From: Jacaranda mimosifolia | Lineage: Eukaryota; Streptophyta; Magnoliopsida; Lamiales; Bignoniaceae | Length of the DNA stretch: 64,000 nt | Direction of reading: 5' to 3' | NCBI GenBank assembly: GCA_018894105.1 | Contig: CM032126.1 | Location: 7,653,001 to 7,717,000 of the forward strand | Part shown: piece by piece, positions 47,726 through 60,125 of the stretch | Numbering within the stretch: the stretch's first letter is position 1 | Layout: each line of letters opens with the position of its first letter | Position numbers and translations under genes: made by a program | Notes under the pieces: model-generated | Seen by the model: the letters and a program-made list of their open reading frames with translations, nothing else | What the model was told of the DNA's origin: nothing | Databases searched by the model: none

Positions 47726-47929
47726 ACAGAAGGCTCGACTAAAATTGAAACCCTCGGGGACATCCCAGTAACTGAACCTGAGGAGAGACAACAAAACAAG
47801 AAGTGGAAACTGAAAGATACCCGGGTCAGGCACATCAAGGAGTTCAAGCCATCGAGCTCGAGCCCGGGAACCCCGACAAGACCACCAGAATTGAGACTGA
47901 TTTCGGGAGCCTTATGGAGTGCTTGATGG

Positions 47930-48760
47930 TCGATTTTTTGAGAAGGAATATTGATCTCTTTGCTTGGAAAGTCGCTGATCTACAAGGAATTGACCCCAGC
48001 ATTATTGTCCACCGTCTAAATATAGATCCCTCATACAAGTCGATTAAGTAGAAGATCAGAACCTTCAACGCTGAGAGATGCCAAATCATCAAAGAAGAGG
48101 TTAACAAGCTTCTAGAGGCAGGATACATTGTATAAATTCAATACCTAAGTTGGCTTTGTAATGTAGTCCTTGAAAATGAGGGAAAATAGCGAATGTGTAA
48201 TGATTTTACCGATTTGAATAAAGCTTATCCTGAAGATCCTTACTCGTTACCTCTCATAGATTTATTAGTTGATTCTACTGTTGGGTGTGATCTTTTAATG
48301 ATGATGGAGGCTTTCCAGGATAATTATCAAATTTTCATAGCCCCCGAAGATAGGGATAAGACCTCTTTTTTGGTCCCCAATGGTGTATATTATATTTTGG
48401 TCATGTCTTTTGGGCTAAAAAACACATAGGCAACCTACCAAAGATTGGTGAACTTTATGTTAAAAAATGAGATCGATAGGACCATGGAGGTCTATGTCGA
48501 TGATATGATTGTTAAAATAGAAAAAGAAAAATATCATTTGGCCGACCCCAGCCATAGATTTTCCATACTATGTTCTTTCGGCATGAAACTCAATCCTAAC
48601 AAGTGCATGTTTGGGGTGTGAGTAGACAAATATTTGGGCTACATGGTCAGCCAACCCCCAAAAGATCCAAGCGATTCTCAACGTCTCGCCCCCTCGAACA
48701 GTCAAGGACGTTCGGAGCCTGGTCGGAAGAATCATAGCTCTGGGTACTATCATTGCTCAA
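47930..48760 (+). pseudogene. Reverse transcriptase remnant
   Basis: Pieces in order: KEEVNKLLEAGYIV, a stop, then MCNDFTDLNKAYPEDPY, SFLVPNGVYYILVMSFGLKN, a stop, and the catalytic YVDDM at 48493-48507. At least four in-frame stops (about 48051, 48133, 48427, 48619). Polymerase of the element, not functional. Confidence 0.85.
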
Positions 48761-48799
48761 CTAGCTGATAAGAGCCTACAGTTTTTCAAAATCCTTCAA

Positions 48800-49220
48800 A
48801 ATGCGAGAAAGTTCTAATGGACAGAACAATGCGAACAAGCCAGGGTCGAATTGAAATGATACCTATCAACACCCCCAATGCTGGCTAAGCCTAATGTCGG
48901 AGAGGTTTTGCATATTTACTTAGCAGTTTCATCGGCAGCAATCAGTTTAGTTTTGGTCTCAACAAAAAATGGCACCCATAGACCTGTATACTACAGTAAT
49001 AAAGCGTTACAGGGCCCAGACCACAATTATATGGAGATTGAGAAGTTTGCCCTTGCTCTGGTTGCTGCAATAAGGAAACTAAGACCCTACTTCCAATCTC
49101 ACTCCATTGTGGTTTTAACAAATAAATTGTTGAAAGAAGTACAGTCGAAACCAGACACATCGAGGCAGTTGATGAAATGGGCCATTGAGTTAGGGAAATT
49201 CAACATCACCTTCTAACCAC
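48800..49220 (+). pseudogene. RNase H (first, retroviral-type position)
   Basis: The frame 48878-49216 matches the RNase H that follows Ty3/Gypsy RT: LHIYLAVSSAAISLVLVS, PVYYSNKALQGPDHNYMEIE, and IVVLTNKLLKEV, where active relatives usually have a T-D dyad (here T-N). Confidence 0.75.
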
Positions 49221-49239
49221 GAGTTGCTATAAAGGCCCA

Positions 49240-49725
49240 AGTGTCAGTAGACTTTATCGCGAAGAGACTCGACATTCCCTTATTTGGACTCTGCATGTCG
49301 ATGGCTCAGTACCTTCCTCATGATGGGGAATAGGTGTCTCCCTGCATTCTCTGTAGGTCGAGGAGTATGACTTCACAATCAAACTTAACTACCCCATCAT
49401 GAATAATGAAGCCAAATACGAGGCCCTCCTTGCGGGCATGAAGATGGCCGTCGACAGAGGAGTCGAGTAGCTAGCAGTTATTACTGATTCCTAGCTGGTC
49501 GCAGAGCAGTTTGAAGGAAACTTTGAAGCAAAGGAAACTACGATAAGCAAGTATCTAGTTGAGGTCAAGAAGTTACAACAATAGTTCAAGAGGTTCAGGC
49601 TTATCCAAGCCCTTCGATCAGAAAATGGAAGAGCAGACGCCCTGTCAAAATTTGCCAGCTTAACAAAGGGAACTAGAGACAGAGCTATCACATTCCTGGT
49701 AGCCAACAAACCTACCATGCAGTGT
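49240..49725 (+). pseudogene. Second RNase H (archaeal-type, Tat hallmark)
   Basis: Read in one frame with several stops: WTLHVDGS near 49291, NNEAKYEALLAGMKMA near 49400, VITDS near 49477, and RSENGRADALSKFAS near 49618. This D-E-D...D pattern is the additional archaeal-like RNase H known from plant Tat elements (Tat/Retand/Ogre). Its presence between the first RNase H and integrase supports the lineage call. Confidence 0.8.
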
Positions 49726-49739
49726 TGACCAAAACCTGG

Positions 49740-50975
49740 TTGGTCGAGCTAAAAGCTTACCTAAGAGAGGGAAGAGTTCCTAAAGATAAAGCACAAACGC
49801 GAAGGCTCAGAGGCCGAGCAGCAAAGTTCACCCTCAACGAATATGGTTAGCTTTACAGGAGATTGGTTTTTGGACCGCCATTGAGGTGTTTGACACCACG
49901 ACAAGTTAGGGAGGTCTTGCAAGAGGTCCATTTAGGAATCTGCGATAATCATTCAGGAAGATGCTCGTTGGCCCACAAAATTATTCAACATAGGTATTTC
50001 TGGGCCAACTCTGTTGAAGGATATCGTTGACTTTACTAGGAAATGTCCCTCTTGCCAGGTCCACACCAACAAACCTTACCAGCCCGCAACATCGTTAGTG
50101 GTTGTTCAGATCACGTGGTCATTCGACCAGTGGGAGATAGATATAGTTGGCTCCTTCCCACAGACAATAGGCCAAATAAAATTCATGATCGTTGCAGTCG
50201 AATACTTCACAAAGTAGGTAAAAGCAGAGGCAGTCCCGAAGATAACCAACACGGCCATTAAAAGTTTCGTGTGGAAAAATATTATCTACTGTTTTAGGTT
50301 GCCCAACGTGTTGATATCAGACAACAAGATGTAGTTCTAAAGCAGGAGCATGAGGACCTGGTGTGAGAGCCTAGGAATTCGATAACACTTCACTTCCGTC
50401 GGGAACCCTCAATTTAATGGACAAACAACAATTACAAAAAAAACTGTCCTAGACCACCTCAAAGCTCGACTCGAAGGATCTAGAGCGAATTGGGCAAACG
50501 ACCTTCCTAGGGTGCTTCACGCATATAGAACCACCCCTCGAACTTTCGTAGGTCACAGTCCATACAGTCTAGTCTACGGGTCAGAGGTGATTGTTCTGAC
50601 AGAATTGATACAACACACAACTTGGGTAATCCACTACAACCCGATTAGGAATAAGTCGAAAAGAAGATTCAACCTCGAAATGATCGACGAGCTACGTTAG
50701 CAAGCGTACATAATAATGCAAAGATATAGGTAAAAAATGGCCGAGCATCACAACAAGGGAGTTAGACTAAGAAGCTTCAAAGTAGGGGACCTTGTCCTAA
50801 AAAAAGTCGAAGTTTCGAAGAATGTAAGCAAACTCAACCCAAAATAGTAAGGCGCGTATTCGGTGGTAAAAGTAGCGAAGCACAACTCCTACCAACTAGA
50901 AAATATGAATGGTAGTGAGCTCCCTCGACCATGGAATGCAGTGAACTTGAAGATATTTTATGTTTAAAGAGCCCA
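49740..50975 (+). pseudogene. Integrase remnant with C-terminal tail
   Basis: A zinc-binding HHCC region (EVH, NHSG, then CPSC, about 49925-50055), then the catalytic core with WEIDIVG (Asp 50140-50142) and ISDN (Asp 50320-50322). At the expected third catalytic residue, near 50428, threonine stands in place of glutamate (FNGQTTITK). The frame at 50512-50700 holds AYRTTPRTFVGHSPYSLVYG. The tail carries FKVGDLVLKKVE and ELPRPWNAVNLK, typical of Tat elements, with no chromodomain. Confidence 0.85.
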
Positions 50976-52100
50976 AGGTCTCCACCCGATTGTACTGCGA
51001 TATGATTCCAGATCAATAAAAACTTATATTTTTGCAGCTATTCACTCACACCAGAAACTAAGGGTCCTAGCCCAAATTAACAAACGACTTCATCATTTAG
51101 GTCAACCCTGCAGTCGACCACAAATCAATTTCAAATTGCAAACTAAGGCTTCTAGCCCAAAATAACAAATGAGGTGATTGTTTAAGTCGACCCCATAGTC
51201 GGCTGCAAATTGGTTTCCAGCCACAGGCTGTAGCCTCTGGACCACATTAATAAACTGGATCGTATAAGTCGACCCCGCAATCGACTATAAAATCATCTCC
51301 AAACCTCAAACATAGGCTTCTAGCCCAAAATGGTAAATAATTTAATCATCTACGGTTTCAACAACAAGATACGGCTTCAAGCTCAAACTAAAATATATTG
51401 ATCATTTAGATTCGACTATGCCAAATGTAATAAAGGAACAAAGTATTTAAAATAGACTATTTTGCATCATAATGACAACGTCAAGCGAGGACTTGAAGTT
51501 AATTTAATAAACTTGATCTACAATCGACCATGGTAACAAGCCTATTCATGCGATTACGATGACGACGACTTAAGTCAACAAAAAATGTTGTTTCAAGACC
51601 TATCTTAAATGGGTTAGCTCGACGTGAATGTAGTTAGATTGATTCAATTATTCTTGTACAAGTCTATCTCGTCACCGACCGCTAACTTGGTTCCAAGCTA
51701 ATTGAACACTACCCATTTGCTTTGTTAAGAGATTACATTTTACAACTTCTTATTCAAAATAAAATTTATTTCATCATTCGTTAACGCGAACAATCGACAA
51801 TAATGAAAGCAATAAAAATGAAGACAATAAGTAGACAATATGAAAACGAACAGAAAGTTGCAGTTCATAGATTGAACCCTCCAAGTACATGATTATAAAA
51901 ATCATTTATAATCTTTGAGTTACAACAAAATGCCCTCAACTCGACCTAGCTCCTTTCCCCCAGCTTGAGCTACACGATCAGCTGCAACTTCATCAATAGT
52001 TTGATCGAGCTCATCACCTGAAGGCATGAGCACGACAGCATGAGGGCCCTCGACCTCTTGTTTGGGTACTACAATTGTTGTTGGCTGATCGGCTAGTGCT
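50976..52100 (+). other. 3' internal region with a repeated CGACCCC motif
   Basis: Non-coding between integrase and the antisense ORFs. Several degenerate direct repeats of roughly 60-70 bp occur at about 51020-51400. Each has CTAGCCCAAAWTAACAAAY and a GTCGACCCCGYAGTCGAC-like core. Such tandem repeats in the 3' region are common in Tat elements. Confidence 0.6.
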
Positions 52101-52102
52101 GG

Positions 52103-54433
52103 TCAAGATGGTCCCGCTTCATCGGCCAAAAATGGGCTCTCGACAGGCGAGAAGTATGCAACAATGTCAACCTTGCTATCCTTAATTTTGAACATAAACT
52201 CGTTCACAAATTTGAACTCATTTGCCACTGAGACCAACCTCCGGTTAGCAATAATCCCAGTCCGTGTGGCAGGTGCATTCTCAATAAGTACGTTCTCGTC
52301 GACAAGCGGCAACTCAGGGTAGTCTTCAAGCTGTTCAGTTTGAAGAACATTCAAATCCTCCTTGTCCTCGGGGCAGAACTGATACCCTAAATATTCCAGT
52401 TGCTTCACAGCCTTGTCGAAGGCCTCCTTCACATCATCAATCGCTAACACGATGCTAGCATCTTGAAATGCCAAACATAGCATGAATTGCTGCACGACCT
52501 CTCTTCATATGCTTGGGAGCATCCTAAAAAATTCATCCCGAGCTTATGTAGTCGTATTGTTATACCCATATGCTTGTTCGATGTTATATGAGGCCTCATT
52601 CTCCAACCTGAGCTTCCGTAGCTATTAATCCATTTTGCTTTTCTTAGAGACAGCCACCACAAGTTGCACATCTCTCTTCTCGAGCTGTTTTGTCAACTGC
52701 TCGATCATCAACTGGGTGGAGTCGAGTTAGGTCTTGGTTAGCTTCGCCTCACTCTACTCCCCGTAGAGCTCTTCTCAATCATCGAAGGCCATCTCCAACC
52801 TCCAGTAAACGTGATACCCCAATTAGTTTACCTACGATGATGATAAGTTTAGTCGAGAAAGTTAAAGCAGGACTTGAACACAACGAAATGAACTCAACGA
52901 CACATTTGCCATGTTGGAGTGATAAGAGAGAGCCTTCAGAGCCCCTAGCTGGCTCATCTCGAGCATCTTCTTTTGGTTGGACATAAATAGTCCAGTCATC
53001 ATCACCTTTAGAGGTGCTACTCTTGTCACCCCCGTTGTCATCATTAATAAAGAATTTTGGACCCTGATCTTGGTCTGGAAATGCGGTGAAGGAAAGTTGA
53101 GCAGAGAGTACATATCGTTATCTGGTCGGGGCCCAAAGAGGTCAACCAAGGTCGGGCTGGGAGAAGCTGCAGCTTTCCCATTTCCTTTGTTTGTAGCTAC
53201 CCTCTTCTCAATGGGCCCAGGCTGCTTGGTAGTTGGTCATTCTATCGAGTAGAAGGGCTACTCATCCTGATAGCAGTTGGTCGGGCGGGTTGAGGAGCGG
53301 GAGAAGGTGGTGGTGCTTGAGCCTGCGAGGCAACCCCACCCTCTCAACGCGCACCTACTTGACAATGCTCCTAAGCTCTTTGTTGACGAGCCATTGCTTA
53401 CGCCCGTGTGTAATTCATGATTTCAGCTTGATCTGGAAAGACAACAAAACAAACAAGTCAGAATTGACCAGAAAGTTGAACAAATAAAATTTTATGTAAA
53501 GTTAGTCGACGAGGTATCTACCTAGTCGAGCATCAGCAGGCAGACCTAACTATGTAGGTGACAGGCCTGCCAACACCAGCTTTCTCTCCTCAATATACCC
53601 CGATGCCTCTATTTGCTGCCTAAATTGAACTTGGTCACGGATGATAGTATTAGGCGAAGTAGGGTTCTCATGTACTAGTATTTCGACATGACCTCTCAAC
53701 TGCCCCTTAGATATTTTAAATCCAACCCCCTCGAGAGCTTGAACATAGAAATAACATCTTTTCCACTCCTGGCCGTGTGATGAGGAGGGGTTCACCGAGA
53801 ATTTTTGAGGAGGGAGGGCCATGAGATAATAAAAGCCCGACTCCTCGGTACTTCCCAACTTTCAAGACATTAAAAGGAGGAAGAGATTAGAAAAGTTGAC
53901 GAGGGTCAGAGGCTGGTCATGTATTTGCATGAGGACGACAAAACTGTAAAGAATAGAAAAGCAGTTTGGGATAAGCTGGGTAATACGGACTTAGAGGCCA
54001 TTTAGGAGGTCGATTATAGGCTGCGCTAAGGGAAACCTAAGCCCATACTTCAAGGCCTCCTCAACCATCATTATGCACCCAATGGGAGGTTGGTGCATCC
54101 TATCAATAGGATCAAGGGCGATCAACTCGAACCCTAGGGGAATGTGATACAGCCTCCTAAGAAATCGAGATCGCCAAATATAGTTTTGGATATAATTTTG
54201 CTATAGTGGTCGGGTGTGAATAACCGACCACGAGACACGAGAGGCTCACTCAGCCCACCCCCGCCCCCAACCTTACCTTGAGTACCACTCAAACTGCTCA
54301 AAGAAGTCGAACTATCACTCAAAGAACTACTTAACTCGCTAGTCGAGCCCTCTCCCACTCGGGTCGAATACGAATTCGACCGATTCTCACTATCGTTCCC
54401 ACTATTGTTCTCCTCACCGAATACCCCCAACAT
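52103..54433 (-). pseudogene. Antisense ORF (aORF) of the Tat element, broken
   Basis: Opposite to gag-pol. ATG at 54431-54433 opens a Ser/Gly-rich N-terminus (54134-54433) followed by RLFTPDHYSKI. After frameshifts comes sequence like the plant 'putative gypsy-type transposon' domain (Pfam PF04195-like): RMHQPPIGC, EALKYGLRFPLA, FYYLMALPP (about 53550-54130). A C-terminal part (52103-52495) is rich in acidic residues. Function unknown; antisense ORFs with such domains are known from Tat elements. A homologous ORF lies at 63117-63425 in the other element. Confidence 0.7.
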
Positions 54434-54640
54434 GTTGGAAATACGAGATATGATTGAAGTAAAGAAGAATGAAACTTGTTTGAGATCAAAATATAATTCA
54501 GAAAACTTACGCTTTTAGTAGGAGTAAGACAAGGCTTGACTAGCAAATAGTGTAGTAAAATAGGAAGTTTCAACCTGCCGGAGTGCTGTAAAAGTGAAAA
54601 TGAAAGATCTTACCATGCCTATTTATAGGTTTCAATATGC
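54434..54640 (-). promoter_or_regulatory. Putative antisense promoter of the Tat aORF
   Basis: Read on the minus strand, CCTATAAATAGG (54618-54629) is a near-perfect plant TATA box, about 190 bases before the aORF ATG, with a pyrimidine-rich leader between. It sits outside the 3' LTR and points away from it. Confidence 0.5.
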
Positions 54641-54865
54641 GGGCAAGCTAACTGGTTAATCTGACCAATTATTGGATCATCATTACACGTCCATCGGTTG
54701 CCCTTTCTGCACTACCCAATGTAACAGTCACATTAAATGCACTAAAACCCTGGTCGACTTTTGAAACATAAACGTTGCCAATGTCTTGAGCCCATTGTCA
54801 AGTGCATCCAGTCTTTTGAAAATGTTACTCCCCATTCCTTCTTATCGATCACCTCGATCAAGAAT

Positions 54866-54884
54866 CGAAAGTTGGGGGGACTCA
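54866..54884 (+). other. Polypurine tract
   Basis: GAAAGTTGGGGGGACTCA directly before the TG start of the 3' LTR, the expected position for plus-strand priming. The mirrored position in the second element (62757 onwards, minus strand) has TGAGTCCCCTTTCACTC, confirming conservation. Confidence 0.75.
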
Positions 54885-55662
54885 TGACAAGGGATATTCC
54901 AACAGGCCCAATCCAGTAACACTCGACCAGATAAGAAGTATGATGTAGAATAGCCTAGTTGGCTATCTAGCCCAGCCCATTGGCAAGCAACTAGAAAACT
55001 GTGGACCAGATCAAGCATGCTTGTTCAGCACCCAACCTGGGGGATTCGAATCCAATAGAGTTCCAACGTATCAACCAGAATCCACCCAAGCGACTCATAG
55101 ACAAATATCCTCATCGACCTTGGAGGTTGAATAGATGCAACTACCCCTCTGCTGCATTGAATGTTCTTTTAGGTGTCATGCCTTTGCATTAATGGCGCGT
55201 GCCACCAATAATATCATTTTTTTTGTCGCGTCATTGTAGTGTGCGCCTCCTGTGTACCACCATATCCCAGGGAGCTGGAGAAGGCACGACTTGGAACAGT
55301 ACACAAATTGGATAAGACTTAAAGGTCATCAAGCAAGGACAAAAGCCCTTTCTATACACATAAGGGCATCATGGACATATCAACCTCACCTGAAAGACTA
55401 TAAATACCCCATTGCCACCCTTCAGTAAAGTATGTACATTATCACTTAAAACCCTCACTCTACTGCTCTTCCTTCTAGTCAATTAAGTACTGACTTGAGC
55501 ATCGGAATGCCTTAGCCAAGGGCACCTCAACTAGCCTAACATGTGCTACTGATTGCAGGACTCGATCCAGTTATATCATCAGAACATTTTCTCGACCTCT
55601 TATCTAGTCAATCAGATTGGATCATAACCCAATGCATCTCCAACTAGTTTGTACCCTCATCA
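54885..55662 (+). repeat. 3' LTR (778 bp)
   Basis: Starts TGACAAGGG and ends CCCTCATCA. TATA-like box ACTATAAATACCCC at about 55398-55411. Aligns along its length with the 5' LTR with many substitutions. Confidence 0.9.
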
Positions 55663-55667
55663 CATAT

Positions 55668-57477
55668 ATCTTTGATTATTAATCCAACAAATTATCCAAA
55701 AAATCTTATTGTTGTTAGAGTTTTAAAAAAAATATATTATTATAATAAATAAATACATTTGTTCTTAAATATATTTAATTGGAGAGAAGTTTGACGTGCA
55801 GTACTGTCACTTGATATTTGTTACTAATTTCTCTCTTTTTCCTTGTCGCAGTAGTTGAGAAATAAAAACAAAAATTTTAGGACAAATCAAAATGAATCCT
55901 TTTATTAACTTAATAATTTGGAGACAACATAATTGCCTCATGTAGACATGAAATATAAGAACTCACTCTTTGTAAAATAAGGAGTCATAATAATGAAGTC
56001 TTCAGAAAATACAAATATATGATTAAGAGAGTTTTTAACTACATTTATTTAAAAAATGAATTAAATTCCTATACTTTAAAAATATTTTTAAAACTTATCA
56101 AATGTTGAATTTTTAATTCAAAATAAGTTCTTATATATTTATTTGAATAAAATAAAATTATAAACTTCATAAGATGTTACTAATAATATTTCTATAACTG
56201 ACATAGTCAAAATGATGAATATATACTTGTTAAAATATTAAAAGTGAGTATTCTTTATTTTCTTAAAGAAATTCTAAAATTCTAAAATTTTATACTTTGA
56301 AAGTTTATAAACTCTTCTTTTACAATCTTTATCCAATATTTTGAAATACTTCCATAAATTCTTATATATTTTATAACATATTTTTAGAACTTTCATTTAA
56401 ACACCATGTAAGAAGGGTAGTACGTATCTATTCCCTTTTCACTATCTAATGCTAGTTTGGAACTTTTCTTATGGCCTATGGCTACGATCGCATGACATGA
56501 ACTTTTGTGCCTTATTAATAGGAAATGACTTTTTGATAAATTTAAAATTCACAGCATCAAACCTAATCAATCATGTGGAGAAATTATTCTTCATAAATAA
56601 ATAAATATAAATTTAAGAAGAAGAAAAAACAAAAGAAATACCATTTTTTTTAAATGTAAAGTTCAATACGGTAATATAATAATTCTCGAAGTTGGTTCAT
56701 TTTGTATAGATGTTAAACAATTTTAGGAACAACAAAATGTTATCTATTAAAATAGATCTAATGTGATTTTTGCAGTTAATTAAGAAATATAATAAGAATA
56801 TTATATCAAGCTTTACTTAGGCTAAAGATTGAACAATAATTTGATCTTCCATCCAACTGAAGGATTAAACTTTCATTAGGAATAATTTTTGGAAAATTTT
56901 CAAGTTCACAATCTCATATTTTTGCACACAATGATTTTAACGACTAAGATTTTAGTTGTAGCTGGAAGTAGTTTTATTTGTATTTGCAGTAATTATGTTT
57001 CTTTAGTATCAATTATTTCCTTCTTAAGTTGGATTTTTTAGTTTTAATTTTGGATTCTCTCTCTTTTTTATATTTTTTTTTTCTATTTATCCACAAAACT
57101 TTCCTAAAGCGATTTCTTATGTATTCATTACATATTGCAAATTGCTGATCCTTTAATAACTGAAAAGTGGGATAAATATTACCATAAAAGAGTGTTATAG
57201 GTGGAAAAAAGTAGGAAGAATTTTTTTCTTTAGAACTTTAGAAGGGAAAAGAATTAAATAAAAGGTTTGGTATATAACGAAACTATTGTCACATAAATTT
57301 TTTAGAAGTATAAATTGTTGTTTGTGAATTTTAAGTAATGCCAAGACATTCTCTAATGCTATTATATTAACAACCTCTCTAATGTTGAATTTTATTTAAA
57401 TTATTGTTGAAGCGTCGCATATTCTCCCCTTACAGTGGACAAGGTTGGAGTTCCAACTTAATTTTCAAAAACCTCCA
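55668..57477. other. Gene-free stretch
   Basis: AT-rich spacer; no gene, RNA or element border recognised. Confidence 0.45.
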
Positions 57478-57653
57478 TACATAATATTGTATCAAAAAAG
57501 AAAAGAAAAATAATTAATATTTAGACTTAATCTTGTTTTTCATACTATTTTGTTTATGATATTAGTACATAATATTGTATCAAAAAAGAAAAGAAAAAAA
57601 ATTAATATTTAGACTTAATCTTGTTTTTCATATTATTTTGTCTATGATATTAG
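57478..57653. repeat. Tandem duplication of 88 bp
   Basis: Units 57478-57565 and 57566-57653, both starting TACATAATATTGTATC, are nearly identical (a few substitutions such as TACTATT/TATTATT), so the duplication is recent relative to the surroundings. Confidence 0.85.
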
Positions 57654-58831
57654 TACAAATCGAAATTGCCCCTCATCCAATCCCAATTACATTGTAAATA
57701 GATTTATACTTGTCATATAATTTAAGAAGGATTCATTGAATAATTACTTCAATTATAGTTTGCTATATAATTAATATTGTATGATAAAGTTGAATTTGGA
57801 CTACGATTTTTCTCTTAAATGAAATTAATACACCCTATCTTAACAATACAAACATAATAGTAACTTTTATAGTGTGACTAGTATGCAAGAGTGAGATGGA
57901 AATGAAATATACAGTTCTAAATTCATTTCTAAACATATGATTAGTATAATTTAAAGATGAAAATCTCAATTTCCAAAAGCATGTGTTTAGTCATTTCTTT
58001 TCTCAGTCCCCCCTCTTCCATGGGTTTAACCATTCACAATCCATCAGGAATGGACCTATATTTTTCTTTCATAAAATTATCCTCGAAAACTTAACAAAAG
58101 ACTTTTATATTTTTTTTAAAAAAACTCACTTTGTAAATGTTTGATATTATGTTCTAATTTATTTGATTATTGCATATTTTTATTTAATTATATATTACTC
58201 ATATATTTTTTTAGTAATATCAATATAAATTATTATATATAAAAATAATAAAATTAGAATAATTATGCATTTTTAAATTTTTTATAATAAAAAAGTGATA
58301 TGCATATATTTACTGATGTAATTTGAATAACATTAAAAGTGATATTAAAAAATCCATATGACAGACTTACCTCACAAAAACTTTTTATAGTAATATATAA
58401 AAAAATACTTACTAATAAATATTTTTGTTTTAATAATTTTTATAAAAGGGTAATTTGATCATTGAAAAATTTTCATTCTATTCTTACCTAGTTATTGTTA
58501 ATTCTCAATCATGACAATGAAATAAACAAGGAATGTCGATTCCATTCATTTCTCATTTCTTGTACATACCAAGCATAGGATTAGTTATGCCAGCATTATT
58601 CGTTTTCTATCTTCATTATATTCCTAAAGTCATTCCATTCTCATTTAATTTCATTCCTACATACTAATCATCACCTTAAGGCTGCAAAGAAAAAATAAGA
58701 AAGACTGTAGGGGCAGAATAATACAAGAAATAAGGCATATTACTCTCTTGTTAGTTTTAGTTCATGAATTTTTTCTCTCTCTCAAAATCATAAGATTAAT
58801 TTACTATCCATATAACTACCCTAGTAATTAT
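57654..58831. other. Gene-free stretch
   Basis: AT-rich. A mixed segment at about 57990-58060 and 58500-58680 may be parts of a decayed repeat, but no ends were found. Confidence 0.4.
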
Positions 58832-58945
58832 TCAGTGGCTTGTAGTCCAAGTGGCATCCTTCCCTTCTATTATGTAGGAGGTCTTACGTTCGACCCGAAA
58901 TGGGTGTGTTGTGCACCTTATGTGCATTGTGTATAATTTATACTT
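58832..58945 (+). mobile_element. SINE-like, tRNA-derived fragment
   Basis: Contains a polymerase III A-box-like TAGTCCAAGTGG (58843-58854) and a B-box-like ACGTTCGACCC (58886-58896), with spacing close to that in tRNA-derived SINEs, then a T-rich tail. No full tRNA fold was found. The short frame over it is a by-product. Confidence 0.45.
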
Positions 58946-60117
58946 TGATTTATTTAATTTAAGAATAGAAAAATATTGATTTATTGAAAGGATAATAATT
59001 CGTCATTTGTAATACTATCTCTCTCACAAAAAAAAAAACTACCCCAGTAACTTGTGTCGTTAATTAAGATAGTATTTTTTTGATATGCCTTTCAAGGTGG
59101 ATGTGAGGAATTTTGAGTTCTTTGTTGGTGCTGACTTAGGATCTTAAGTAATGAAATAAGATAGATTAAGAAGTGATCTAATGAGTAAAATGCTAGTAGT
59201 CTTTCAGTAAGTTTTACAAAAATAGAACATACAATCGAAACAAATCTGATTAAATATATAGTCAGAGAAGAATTAAGTTCAAGTTACATTCATTGACCTA
59301 TTATATCAAGAAAGATTGACAATTTTATCAGGATCAACTTTTAATCTGCACATCAAAATTAATGTCGGTTTGAATGATGTCAATATATTTTTCACAGGTC
59401 GAAAGGTCGACGAGTGACAAAGAATTTGGGCTCGTACTTAATGGATCAGTGGAACACAATGGAATGAGCTCGGATGGTCGTGAATTAGTCCTATTTAGAT
59501 GCACGGGTGGTGATCCGATTTGAAAATCTCTATCCTTTGGCACTAAATAAGAGGGTATTTATAACAGTGGCTACGTTGACCATCTACTATTCGTATGACG
59601 TGGCACCACATCACTATGGGCACTTGGCATTTTTGAAAGGTTGAAATTAGCCTTGGCTCATGGGTTTGGAGCGGATCGGGATCCAACCCAAAGAACAATG
59701 TAGATCCTAGGGTATTTTTTGCAATTCCTGGCTCATTTTAAGGGCATTTTAGTCTTTAGCTGATTCTGCATTATCAAAAATAAAGCAAGCTAATAGTGAA
59801 AGCTAAAGGCAAAATGTCTCAATTAACTGAAGCATCAACCAGCTGCTTTGACATTTCCCATATTAGAGGCCAGCTGGATGAAATTGAACTCCAACAAATT
59901 CCTGAGGCTAAAATTCTACATCAGCCCTCTTGTTTGGTCTTTAAATTTTGATGAGAGAAATATTGAAGAAAATATTTTCCCATTTTAAATAATATTACTT
60001 TATATTTTACTCTTTAATTTTTTTTATTTTTTTTGCCCCCATCAAAATTGAAGTCGAGAGATTGGGGATATCAAAGTCTTGATAGATGTTCAATGTACGG
60101 CAATAGTCAAACGAAGA
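58946..60117. other. Gene-free stretch with a promoter-like patch
   Basis: Around 59330-59640 the base composition is mixed and, on the minus strand, TTATAAATACCC (from 59554-59566) resembles a TATA box. A 69-codon minus frame (59334-59543) lies downstream but starts with GTG, not ATG, so it is not called. It may be a decayed LTR or the 5' end of a lost gene. Confidence 0.35.
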
Positions 60118-60125
60118 CTTGTGGG

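Larger units (their letters stand above)
44780..55662 (+). mobile_element. Complete, inactive Tat-lineage Ty3/Gypsy retrotransposon
   Basis: Perfect 5-bp duplications CATAT (44775-44779 and 55663-55667) flank a 10.9-kb element with LTRs at both ends. Order: 5' LTR, gag, aspartic protease, RT, RNase H, a second archaeal-type RNase H, integrase, a long 3' region with antisense ORFs, polypurine tract, 3' LTR. The second RNase H and the absence of a chromodomain place it in the plant Tat lineage. Many in-frame TAG/TGA codons, often at former CAG/TGG, and clear divergence between the LTRs (about 80-85% alike by eye) show an old insertion. Confidence 0.92.

Noticed and set aside
58832..58945. Intact tRNA gene
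   Set aside because: A- and B-box-like motifs exist, but acceptor and anticodon stems do not form; called SINE-like instead.
59334..59543. 69-codon minus-strand ORF
   Set aside because: Its first codon is GTG, not ATG, and there is no homology; not credible as a plant gene.
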